Part shown: positions 1 to 5,280 of the stretch, piece by piece | Numbering within the stretch: the first letter of the stretch is position 1 | Layout: every line of letters begins with the position of its first letter | Assembly (NCBI GenBank): GCA_016212345.1 | Contig: JACRGM010000222.1 | Span: forward strand, 1 to 7,948 | Source: Nitrospinota bacterium | GTDB taxonomy: Bacteria > Nitrospinota > Nitrospinia > SZUA-224 | Length of the DNA: 7,948 nt | Direction: 5' to 3' | Made by a program: the position numbers and the translations under genes | The notes under the pieces: model-generated | What the model was told of the DNA's origin: nothing | The model's database searches: none | The model's input: the letters and a program-made list of their open reading frames with translations, nothing else

Positions 1-15
1 CACATCTGGCTTGTC

Positions 16-97
16 TTTTGTTCCGTCTTCAGCGTTGCACCAAAGGTTACATATTAATAATATGCGCCCTTTGGTGCGCCTTGAAGACGAACCAAAA
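16..97. repeat. Large imperfect palindrome (nested hairpin)
   Basis: Bases 20-46 are the imperfect reverse complement of 68-92: GTCTTCA pairs with TGAAGAC and GCACCAAAGG with CCTTTGGTGC. Outside these, TTTTG/CAAAA extends the stem to about 16-97. The loop itself contains the palindrome CATATTAATAATATG (50-64). The structure would fold almost completely as single strand. There is no T-run after it on either strand, so it is not a simple terminator. It sits exactly where homology in the adjacent fucose-synthase remnant has ended, which suits a transposon-end or MITE-like remnant; this is inference. Confidence 0.6.
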
Positions 98-322
98 TTC
101 TGCGCCATATGTACAACTTATTTCTGCGCAGTGCCTTATCTTAGGTTCCAACCCCATAGTTCTGATTTTTGAAACATCCAGCAGTTTCCTCGGTGTGCCA
201 TCGGGCTTTGCCGTATCCCAGACAATCTCGACTTTATATCCGTCAGCCTTAAGCCTTCTTAAGAGCGCTGAACCTACAATGCCGCGATGCCCTGCAATAT
301 ATATCTTTGAGTTTTTATCCAA
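47..322 (-). pseudogene. fcl: GDP-L-fucose synthase remnant with large internal deletion
   Basis: Intact GDP-L-fucose synthase (about 310 residues, extended SDR family) reduces GDP-4-keto-6-deoxymannose to GDP-L-fucose for surface polysaccharides. This 91-residue frame begins with the family's N-terminus (KIYIAGHRGIVGSALLRR, residues 6-23; the NAD(P)-binding glycine motif G11-x-x-G14-x-x-G17). From residue 30 it jumps to the family's C-terminal segment (IVWDTAKPDGTPRKLLDVSK, residues 33-52). About 200-plus residues carrying the Ser-Tyr-Lys active site are missing. The join falls at a Gly-Tyr shared by both normal flanks. Homology stops near residue 62 (base 139); the remaining tail is noise read from the palindrome at 16-97. 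The start would be TTG (320-322), just after an in-frame TAG and without a good SD. The product cannot be an active enzyme. It suggests a former surface-polysaccharide locus here. Confidence 0.85.
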
Positions 323-382
323 AGCGAAACCCTAATTCGTAATGCGTGATGCGTTAAGGCATTAAGCGAGCAGGTTGACCCA

Positions 383-661
383 TTAAACGCCAACCTCTAC
401 CCCTACCAATCTTGATGTAATCCTCGGAGACAATTGCTTTACCTTTACATAAAGCACTTTACCACCTTCAGCTTCTATCTCTTTCGCCATTTCTTCATTA
501 AACTTTTTCAGTTCAGGGTCATATTCCGGCAGAAATATCACTACCTTGTCTTCTGTGAGTATATCATCCATCTCAGGGTGCTCCAACACATACCTGCTGA
601 ACTCCATACTCAATTCTGAATTCTTCATGAAAAAATCTTCATCTCTTGTCGTCTTCTTCAT
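383..661 (-). CDS. Small DUF5647-like protein of unknown function
   Basis: A 92-residue acidic protein resembling what I recall as the DUF5647 family; no biochemical function is known to me. Visible features are an N-terminal helix (ELSMEFSRYVLEHPE, residues 16-30), a strand with a small acidic turn (VVIFLPEYDPEL, 40-51), a Lys/Glu-rich helix (52-66) and a final strand (VLYVKVKQL, 69-77). No signal peptide or membrane segment. The start is placed at ATG 659-661 because GGGAGGT lies 7 bases upstream. The in-frame GTG at 670 overlaps that SD, and the ATG at 628, nearer the usual family start, has no SD. It overlaps the end of the upstream gene by 23 bases, implying translational coupling and a joint role. 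Two small coupled genes next to a known toxin-antitoxin pair suggest an antitoxin-like or partner protein, but that is inference. Confidence 0.75.
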   Translation of the reverse strand: MKKTTRDEDFFMKNSELSMEFSRYVLEHPEMDDILTEDKVVIFLPEYDPELKKFNEEMAKEIEAEGGKVLYVKVKQLSPRITSRLVGVEVGV

Positions 662-980
662 ATTCAGCACCTCCCGTGAAAGCTTTCTTGTATATTCTCC
701 AGTTTGACTTTATATCATATTCGGCAAAAGTCAATGCCTTATTATAATCTTCAGTGAACATCGGTGTTTTGCTCTTATTACCCTTGCCGTCAAAAAGGTC
801 ACGATGAGCAAATCCGTGTCCCGTATCATATCTTACAATAGGTAGCCATTTGCCCTCTAATATGGTTTCATACTGCACAACAAAACTTAGAACATTTCCT
901 CTAAGTCTGACATGCCGATGACGATACCTATCTGTCGGGGTCAGCATTACTGTAAATTTCGCTTTTTTAAGATTGGTCAT
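639..980 (-). CDS. Small DUF7718-like protein, first gene of a two-gene module
   Basis: A 113-residue protein of a family I recall as DUF7718; the name is tentative and the function unknown. Conserved-looking blocks are TPTDRYRHRHVR (residues 14-25), VVQYE (34-38), WLPIVRYDTGHGFAHRDLFD (45-64) and ALTFAEYDIKSNW (82-94). The concentration of His, Arg and Asp (H21, R22, H23, H55, H59, R60, D61) would suit a nucleic-acid or metal site, and aromatic-rich strands suggest a compact beta-rich fold. No signal peptide. The ATG at 978-980 has no clear SD, so the exact start is uncertain; an internal ATG (residue 12) is no better. Its last 23 bases overlap the DUF5647-like gene. The arrangement resembles a toxin-antitoxin or other small accessory module; nothing visible proves toxicity. 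Confidence 0.75.
   Translation of the reverse strand: MTNLKKAKFTVMLTPTDRYRHRHVRLRGNVLSFVVQYETILEGKWLPIVRYDTGHGFAHRDLFDGKGNKSKTPMFTEDYNKALTFAEYDIKSNWRIYKKAFTGGAEYEEDDKR
669..675 (-). promoter_or_regulatory. Ribosome binding site fixing the start at 661
   Basis: On the minus strand GGGAGGT lies 7 bases before ATG 659-661, inside the end of the upstream coding region. It overlaps the earlier in-frame GTG, which therefore cannot be the start, and it implies coupled translation of the second gene. Confidence 0.65.
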
Positions 981-1422
981 ATAAAAAGTGTTTTTTTCTC
1001 ATTTCAAGCGGATAAATAGTTTTTCAACAGGCTGTTGTTTATTGACATTCTGGTTTATTTGGTTTCTTGAGAGTAGTTTCTATTTCCAGTTACTTAAATA
1101 TTCGAGTCTGTTTTTCATATCGTCAGCAAGTAGAGAGAAGTAAAGTTTCAAGATAAAGAGAAATCTTAGTCAATCAATACTTTCCTGCTGAAAATTCTCT
1201 TGATACAACTTCTTCTCTATCCTGTTCAATTTCTCGATCTATTGTTTCTCTGTGATCCAGTTAACACTTTGACCCCAAAAGACTGAAAATAATCTCTTTA
1301 ATAACTTGCTAACCTATTGATTTTTTTTGGTTTAAATATTTCGTAAAAAAATATTTTACACTTTTAAACTGTTAAATACTTTTAGGTAAATATGAAGGAT
1401 GCCAAATCTAAAGTTTTTCTTT
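981..1422. other. Intergenic stretch between two small-gene modules, with a possible decayed frame
   Basis: No intact gene is visible. A 13-bp palindrome, CAACAG-G-CTGTTG, lies at 1025-1037. On the minus strand 1313 to 1080 reads as about 77 codons of plausible protein interrupted by only two stops (TAG at 1239-1241, TGA at 1170-1172): a Lys/Glu-rich helical stretch, then a hydrophobic stretch (LRFLFILKLYFSLLA) and a closing stop at 1080-1082. I do not recognise the family; it may be the relic of a small gene. Bases 1320-1380 are very AT-rich with A and T runs but no terminator-grade hairpin. A convincing promoter for the gene at 639-980 was not found. Confidence 0.4.
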
Positions 1423-1818
1423 TTATCTGCTGTTATGTGAAGTTGAGCGCTCAGTTAACTTTTTTCGAATTCTGATACGGCCAGGTTCAACAATGGCTAA
1501 TTTCCCAGGCATTTCTGAAACCAATTTCTCCTGATTCACAAAACTTTCGAGCAAGTTGAGAATAAAAATAGCTGTCGCCTCCCTATGAATACTTAAAACG
1601 ATGAGTCCCGCATATTGAGGAGGTGGATAGTTACGTATATCTGAAAAATCGAAATCCCCTGTCACTAAACATAAGCCTTTACTTTGAGCATAGGTAGCAA
1701 TTTGTGAATCCTTTGCCCCTCGTAAGCCAATGTCGCGCATATCGAATGCTTCATGTCCATAGCGCCTCAACAGATCCCCTGTCGAACGAGGTAAGTCCTC
1801 ATCAATTAGAAATTGCAT
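1423..1818 (-). CDS. DUF5615 PIN-like toxin, probable ribonuclease
   Basis: A 131-residue member of the DUF5615 PIN-like family, the usual toxin partner of DUF433 antitoxins (VapC45-type). Such proteins are thought to cleave RNA with Mg2+ held by a cluster of acidic residues. The family pattern is clear: FLIDEDLP (residues 3-10, with D6 and D8), YGHEAFDMRDIGL (20-32), GAKDSQIATYA (34-44, D37) and LVTGDFDFSDIRNYPP (51-66, D55 and D57), then the AGLIVL strand (70-75). The core of about 110 residues is complete. The last 12 or so residues (LTERSTSHNSR) look like a low-conservation tail. It starts at ATG 1816-1818, nine bases after the antitoxin stop, with an AAGGT-type SD overlapping that stop, so the two genes are cotranscribed and coupled. 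No terminator is evident downstream. Confidence 0.9.
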   Translation of the reverse strand: MQFLIDEDLPRSTGDLLRRYGHEAFDMRDIGLRGAKDSQIATYAQSKGLCLVTGDFDFSDIRNYPPPQYAGLIVLSIHREATAIFILNLLESFVNQEKLVSEMPGKLAIVEPGRIRIRKKLTERSTSHNSR

Positions 1819-1827
1819 AATCTTACC

Positions 1828-2049
1828 TTATTTGGGAAGAGGATGAAACTCTTCCTCCTCGACAAGTTCGCCAGCATAGGTTAGAGCAGATCGAATATCC
1901 TCCTCACTAACCTCATATTCCAGCATTATTTCTTCTTTTGTCATACCGCCTGCAAGCCCTCCGATAATACGTGCAATTGGAACTCTTGTTCCCTTGATAA
2001 CAGGTTTGCCGTGCTGTATATTAGGGTCTATAATAATTCGCTCATTCAT
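1828..2049 (-). CDS. DUF433 antitoxin (VapB45-type)
   Basis: A 73-residue DUF433 protein, taken as the antitoxin of the downstream DUF5615 toxin and probably the module's autoregulator. The signature GKPVIKGTRVPI (residues 14-25) is followed by an HTH-like helical segment: IARIIGGLAGG (25-35), TKEEIMLEYEVSEEDIRSAL (37-56). The acidic C-terminus (ELVEEEEF) probably contacts the toxin active site. Translation starts at ATG 2047-2049, with AAGGAGGT 11 bases upstream (2061-2068), a strong if slightly distant SD. In such modules antitoxin precedes toxin, as here. A promoter (2179-2207) and an inverted repeat within it fit autorepression. The pair could stabilise the region or respond to stress; the sequence does not say which. 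Confidence 0.92.
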   Translation of the reverse strand: MNERIIIDPNIQHGKPVIKGTRVPIARIIGGLAGGMTKEEIMLEYEVSEEDIRSALTYAGELVEEEEFHPLPK

Positions 2050-2096
2050 AATTTGCTGTTACCTCCTTTAAAGATCCCAATTTCATATAACGATTA

Positions 2097-2116
2097 ATAA
2101 CCACAATTGCGGTTAT
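2097..2116 (-). promoter_or_regulatory. Stem-loop in the leader of the DUF433/DUF5615 operon
   Basis: On the minus strand ATAACCGCAATTGTGGTTAT folds into an 8-bp stem (one G-U pair) with an AATT loop. It lies between the promoter (2179-2207) and the start codon (2049), about 30 bases upstream of the SD. It could be an mRNA leader hairpin or, as DNA, a second operator. On the plus strand the stem carries a mismatch. Confidence 0.45.
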
Positions 2117-2178
2117 CACTCCAAATTGGCATCTTATCCACAGTATTACAGATATTTTAAATTATTATACATCAAGCA

Positions 2179-2207
2179 ATATTAACTTGTATGTTAACCT
2201 TTGTCAA
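2179..2207 (-). promoter_or_regulatory. Promoter with candidate operator for the DUF433/DUF5615 operon
   Basis: On the minus strand TTGACA (2202-2207) is followed after exactly 17 bases by TAATAT (2179-2184), a sigma70-type promoter with a consensus -35. The inverted repeat TTAAC-N6-GTTAA (2182-2197) fills the spacer and -10, ideally placed for antitoxin binding to block transcription. The predicted leader is about 120 bases. Confidence 0.6.
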
Positions 2208-2260
2208 TAGCCTTTTGCGAAGAGCTTGGGAATATCCTATATAATAACAATTGGTTATAA

Positions 2261-2935
2261 TTGCTATGTTCTTGTTTTTCCTCTTCGAAATTTGTAACTA
2301 CTGGCCCATATGCCTATGTGGCTAGTACGTATTATTCTGATTTGGGTTCTTGGGGTCTTTTAAATGTGATAGATATCACTATCCCATCCAGCCCAGTATT
2401 AGTAGGCTCTGTTGAAATACCAGTCCGTGCCTCTAATGTCTATGTGTCAGGTAGCTATATATATGTGGCTGCTGGTGAATCAGGCCTTCAGGTGATAATG
2501 ATGCCTATATTAGACAGCAATGTAGAGGACTCCACCAGTATAACTGCCACTGTCCCTGCAAATTTAACAGAAGGTGCCTATAATATTTTTGTTACAAACT
2601 CTGGTGGTGGAACAGGCATATTATATAATGGCTTTAAAGTAATAGAGGCAGTAGATGTAACACCACCAGTGATAAGTGATGTCAATGTTATAGATATAAC
2701 AGATACCACAGCAATAGTAACATGGGATACAGACGAACCTTCAGATAGTGTAGTTGAATTCGGCATAACCTCAGGTGAGTACACAGATTCTATATCAGAT
2801 ATCGTACTGGTTACATCGCACAGCCAAAAACTTACAGATTTAACACCAGATACAACATACTATTTTATTGTGAAGAGCGCTGATTCAAGTGGCAACCCTA
2901 TTGAGAGTCAAGAGCACAGCTTTAAAACTATTTAA
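2261..2935 (+). pseudogene. Truncated surface protein: LVIVD propeller repeats plus FN3 domain
   Basis: A 224-residue frame beginning right after an in-frame TAA (2258-2260) with only TTG as start. The first ten residues look random. From about residue 11 it shows LVIVD-type beta-propeller repeats (GPYAYVAS 15-22; GLLNVIDI 32-39; PSSPVLVGS 42-50; VYVSGSYIYVAAGESGLQVI 60-79). A short stretch like the end of an IPT/TIG-type Ig domain follows (STSITATVPANL, 91-102, to GFKVIE). A full fibronectin type III domain closes it (about 133-224; TPPVISDV, VTWDTDEPSDS, LTPDTTYYFIVKSAD). Intact relatives are long secreted proteins with a signal peptide and many blades; here the signal peptide and the N-terminal blades are missing, and the change from propeller to Ig-like sequence at 79-91 looks abrupt. 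No SD. It is probably a broken fragment, although a short expressed piece cannot be excluded. Confidence 0.65.
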
Positions 2936-2975
2936 GACTATATCATTAAGAAAACCCAGCCCAGTCGTTTCGCAA

Positions 2976-4238
2976 TCATCCCCCTTCCATCTTTAATCCT
3001 TTATGGGAATAGATGTTTTGAGGATTCCAGAGCATCCATCCGTGGGAGCCAAATCTTTCTGCGGCATTTATCTGGGCACTTATCTCCCTATCTGTAAAAT
3101 ACCTTCCATCAAAGGCATAATCCCTGAATGCCTGGAGCCATGGCCTGAAGCGAACTGATGGAAGCTGTGTCCGTTCCTGGGCCTTTTTAAGGGAAAGATA
3201 GACGATTTCATAAGGGTGTATCACAGGATTTCTGTAACTCGGTATTCCGTATTGAAATCCTGAAGGATAAAGCATTGGAGATATATAGTCAAGATGGGGC
3301 GTCAGGTCTTCAAGCCTCTGCCCGATATCTGTATCATTGAGGTTCCAGCAGACATAACCGAAGATATCTGCAGAGAGAAAGACATTGTAAGGTATAAGCC
3401 TATTTTTCGCCTCCATGAGAAATCCTGAAATGGCATTCACCCTATTTTCCTCTGTGTTTGGCATGGAGAATTTAAGCCAGGCTGCATCGGGGAAACGGAC
3501 ATAGTCAAATTGTATCTCGTCAAATCCATATTGAGCTGCCTCCACCGCGATATCCATATTATAATCCCATGTCTCCTTCTTAAATGGATCCACCCATGCA
3601 AGATTTTCCCTGTCGCTCCAGGTCATTCCATCATAGGTCTTTACTGCCAGATCAGGCCTCGCCAGTGCAAGGAGATTGTCTTTAAAGACCACGATCCTTG
3701 CAATGAGGTATATCCCCTTCTCCCTCAGGGATTTTATCAATCCCTCTACATCCTTTATGGTTATTATCCTCTGAGCGCCGATCTTAGAGGCGAGGGGGAT
3801 TGAACTCTTATAAGCTATCATTCCCTTGTCACCTTTCACATCAATGACGAGTGCATTGAGATCGGTCTCTTCTATGAGCCTTAGTGCTGATTCCCTCAAG
3901 CTCCTGTACCCTATACCATAAAAGGAGAGATAGAGGGCCTTTGGTGTGAAAGGCACCAGCCTTATCAGGTGAGGTGTGGTAAGAGGAGTGGTGATAACCA
4001 CCTCACCCCTCCTGTATCCATAGGCCCTTGCCGATAACCTATTCCCCATGGTTTTAACAACGAACATACCGTCTTCATCGGTTACTGCCGCTTCATTGTT
4101 CATGGTGACAAAGGCTCCCTTTATCGGTCTCTCTGTGAAAAAATCGATCACCTTTCCGGCCGTATACCCTATTGTATCGCCTGGTATTGGTAGAAAAAAT
4201 ATCATAGATAAGATCATTATGAATTCTCTATATCCCAT
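2976..4238 (-). CDS. Secreted DUF4015-type putative glycoside hydrolase
   Basis: A 420-residue exported protein. Counting from the first possible ATG (4241), a hydrophobic segment at 8-20 acts as signal peptide or N-terminal anchor. About 26-95 form a carboxypeptidase-regulatory-like beta-sandwich (AGKVIDFFTERPIKGAFV, TDEDGMF). About 100-410 are a TIM-barrel putative glycosidase of the DUF4015 family: YLSFYGIG (104-111), LVIDVKGDKG (131-140), the hallmark FDEIQFDYVRFPD (240-252), LSADIFGY (289-296), ISPMLYPS (320-327), RPWLQAF (366-372) and GWMLWNPQN (401-409). D246 and D292 are plausible catalytic acids, by position only. The second ATG (4236-4238) is preferred because GGAGAGG lies at a workable distance only for it. 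It overlaps the end of the deacetylase gene, so the two are coupled. Likely role: cleavage of an extracellular polysaccharide, perhaps a partly deacetylated amino sugar; the substrate is not shown. Confidence 0.85.
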   Translation of the reverse strand: MGYREFIMILSMIFFLPIPGDTIGYTAGKVIDFFTERPIKGAFVTMNNEAAVTDEDGMFVVKTMGNRLSARAYGYRRGEVVITTPLTTPHLIRLVPFTPKALYLSFYGIGYRSLRESALRLIEETDLNALVIDVKGDKGMIAYKSSIPLASKIGAQRIITIKDVEGLIKSLREKGIYLIARIVVFKDNLLALARPDLAVKTYDGMTWSDRENLAWVDPFKKETWDYNMDIAVEAAQYGFDEIQFDYVRFPDAAWLKFSMPNTEENRVNAISGFLMEAKNRLIPYNVFLSADIFGYVCWNLNDTDIGQRLEDLTPHLDYISPMLYPSGFQYGIPSYRNPVIHPYEIVYLSLKKAQERTQLPSVRFRPWLQAFRDYAFDGRYFTDREISAQINAAERFGSHGWMLWNPQNIYSHKGLKMEGG

Positions 4239-4992
4239 CATACCTCTCCAAGATATCTATAGTGAACGACTTTAAAAAATTGGTGATATGATAGCGGGGA
4301 AGGGTCATGATATTATCAGAGATACCTGTATGGCGCCTTTCCATGGTAAATCCAGCTATATATCCAGCCTCGACCGCCTTGGAAATAAGTTCGTCATCAT
4401 AGATGCCAAATGGCCATGCCAGCATGTCTACCTTAACATTAAACTTCCTCTCCAGTGTTTCCTTTGATTTTTTAAACTGCATCTCCACAAACCTCTCATA
4501 TTCTACTTGCCTCAATCTCCCTTTCTCTTTCTTGAAGTTTGGGTGCCAGTACGAATGGGACTGGAGGTCAAAAAGTCCTGTCTCTTTCATCTCCCTGATC
4601 TGTCCCCATGTCATGGCATAGGATGCATTGGATATGGCTGAAGGGTATATGAAAAGTGTCACGGGAATATGGTATTTCTTTATGAGGGGAAACATATCTG
4701 TATAAACCGATTTGTGGCCATCATCAACTGTAATCACCACTGACCGGGGAGGAGGGGGCGCCCCTTCCCCACGATAGTAATCCACAAGCTGTCTGAGGGG
4801 TATCACTTTATAGCCCTTATCCTTAAGGTATTTCAGGTGGGATTCGAAAATAGCCGTTGTTATCGTCATACTGTCGGCAGTTACAGGCCCGAAACGATGA
4901 TAGAGAAAGATAGGCACACCATGGCTCTCATCAGTTGGCTGGAGAGATACCAAGGAAAGGATGAGTACGGATAAAGATAGACCAATTTTCAT
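4228..4992 (-). CDS. Secreted polysaccharide deacetylase (NodB-homology, CE4)
   Basis: A 254-residue CE4 enzyme that removes N- or O-acetyl groups from a polysaccharide outside the cytoplasm. A signal peptide (residues 1 to about 20, no lipobox Cys) is followed by VPIFLYHRFG (26-35), the PgaB-like start of the fold. Motif 1 is VVITVDDG (85-92; D90 catalytic base candidate, D91 metal ligand). Motif 2 is HSYWHP (146-151; H146 and H150 metal ligands). Motif 3 is LAWPFGIYDDE (191-201), and AGYIAGFTMERR (209-220) follows. The usual TFDDG reads TVDDG, a mild change. The length is normal for a single-domain member. ATG 4990-4992 is the only sensible start (in-frame TAG shortly upstream) but lacks a clear SD. 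It is the first gene of an operon with the DUF4015 hydrolase, under the promoter at 5036-5064. Peptidoglycan is an alternative substrate. Confidence 0.9.
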   Translation of the reverse strand: MKIGLSLSVLILSLVSLQPTDESHGVPIFLYHRFGPVTADSMTITTAIFESHLKYLKDKGYKVIPLRQLVDYYRGEGAPPPPRSVVITVDDGHKSVYTDMFPLIKKYHIPVTLFIYPSAISNASYAMTWGQIREMKETGLFDLQSHSYWHPNFKKEKGRLRQVEYERFVEMQFKKSKETLERKFNVKVDMLAWPFGIYDDELISKAVEAGYIAGFTMERRHTGISDNIMTLPRYHITNFLKSFTIDILERYDGI

Positions 4993-5035
4993 AGGATGAG
5001 CATTTGGAAGATGCTATTTATCACCCCCAATTTAT

Positions 5036-5064
5036 AATATAGTATCTCTTGCCTTATCTTTCAA
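5036..5064 (-). promoter_or_regulatory. Promoter of the deacetylase/hydrolase operon
   Basis: On the minus strand TTGAAA (5059-5064) and TATATT (5036-5041) are separated by 17 bases, each one mismatch from the sigma70 consensus. Transcription would start near 5029, giving a leader of about 37 bases before ATG 4992. Confidence 0.55.
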
Positions 5065-5082
5065 GTTATAAGAAAGACTATA

Positions 5083-5128
5083 GAGATTAGACTATAGACT
5101 TGAGGTCTAAGGTCTATAGTCTAATCTC
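5083..5128. repeat. Perfect 17-bp inverted repeat between divergent promoters
   Basis: GAGATTAGACTATAGAC (5083-5099) is the exact reverse complement of 5112-5128, separated by 12 bases. It lies about 19 bases upstream of the -35 of the deacetylase operon and about 39 bases upstream of the -35 of bioB. It cannot terminate either operon, since both run away from it. It is either a shared operator or a copy of a short extragenic repeat; GACTATAGA also occurs just to its left (5077-5085). Confidence 0.75.
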
Positions 5129-5136
5129 CAGTGTCT

Positions 5137-5162
5137 GAATCAAAGAAACAGAATCAAAGAAA
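5137..5162. repeat. 12-bp direct repeat upstream of the bioB promoter
   Basis: GAATCAAAGAAA occurs at 5137-5148 and again at 5151-5162, a 14-base period, ending just before the bioB -35. It could be a paired regulator site or simple slippage duplication. Confidence 0.55.
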
Positions 5163-5166
5163 TTAG

Positions 5167-5195
5167 TTGACTGTTAAAGGGAAGACTGCTATATT
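5167..5195 (+). promoter_or_regulatory. Promoter of bioB-bioF
   Basis: TTGACT (5167-5172) and TATATT (5190-5195), 17 bases apart, each one mismatch from consensus. Transcription would begin near 5202, leaving a leader of about 80 bases. I see no convincing BirA-type operator (paired TTGTAAAC-like half-sites) over it. Confidence 0.6.
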
Positions 5196-5280
5196 TTTAA
5201 GCCAGAGATGAAGAACCTTTTTCTCCCCCTCCTTTTGCTTCTAAATCGTCGGTCTCTTTTGTGGAGAATATTATAAAGAT

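Noticed and set aside
98..129. TTCTGCGC direct repeats as a target-site duplication
   Set aside because: Eight-base repeats only 16 bases apart do not flank any element; the nearby palindrome lies outside them.
1025..1037. CAACAG-G-CTGTTG as an insertion-sequence end
   Set aside because: Resembles sequence often seen near IS ends, but no transposase, second end or target duplication is visible; kept only as a palindrome in the intergenic description.
1430..1460. Integron attC-like site (GTTATGTG near the end of the toxin gene)
   Set aside because: No matching second core site with the right arm symmetry was found, and GTTATGT does not fit the usual GTTRRRY core; no other cassette boundary is visible.
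1436..1465. GAGCGCTC palindrome followed by a T-run on the plus strand, as a terminator
   Set aside because: The palindrome has no loop, the longer pairing needs a 4-base bulge, it lies inside the toxin coding sequence, and there is no plus-strand gene upstream of it.
1391..1474. 27-codon plus-strand frame preceded by AGGT
   Set aside because: Very short, unrecognisable, and its second half lies antisense to the end of the toxin gene; no supporting promoter.
3510..3803. Plus-strand frames opposite the hydrolase, deacetylase, bioB and bioF genes
   Set aside because: They are antisense shadows of strongly supported genes, without SD sites or recognisable protein features.
5200..5280. Biotin repressor (BirA) operator or riboswitch in the bioB leader
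   Set aside because: No paired TTGTAAAC-like half-sites and no strong conserved stem arrangement could be seen in this leader.
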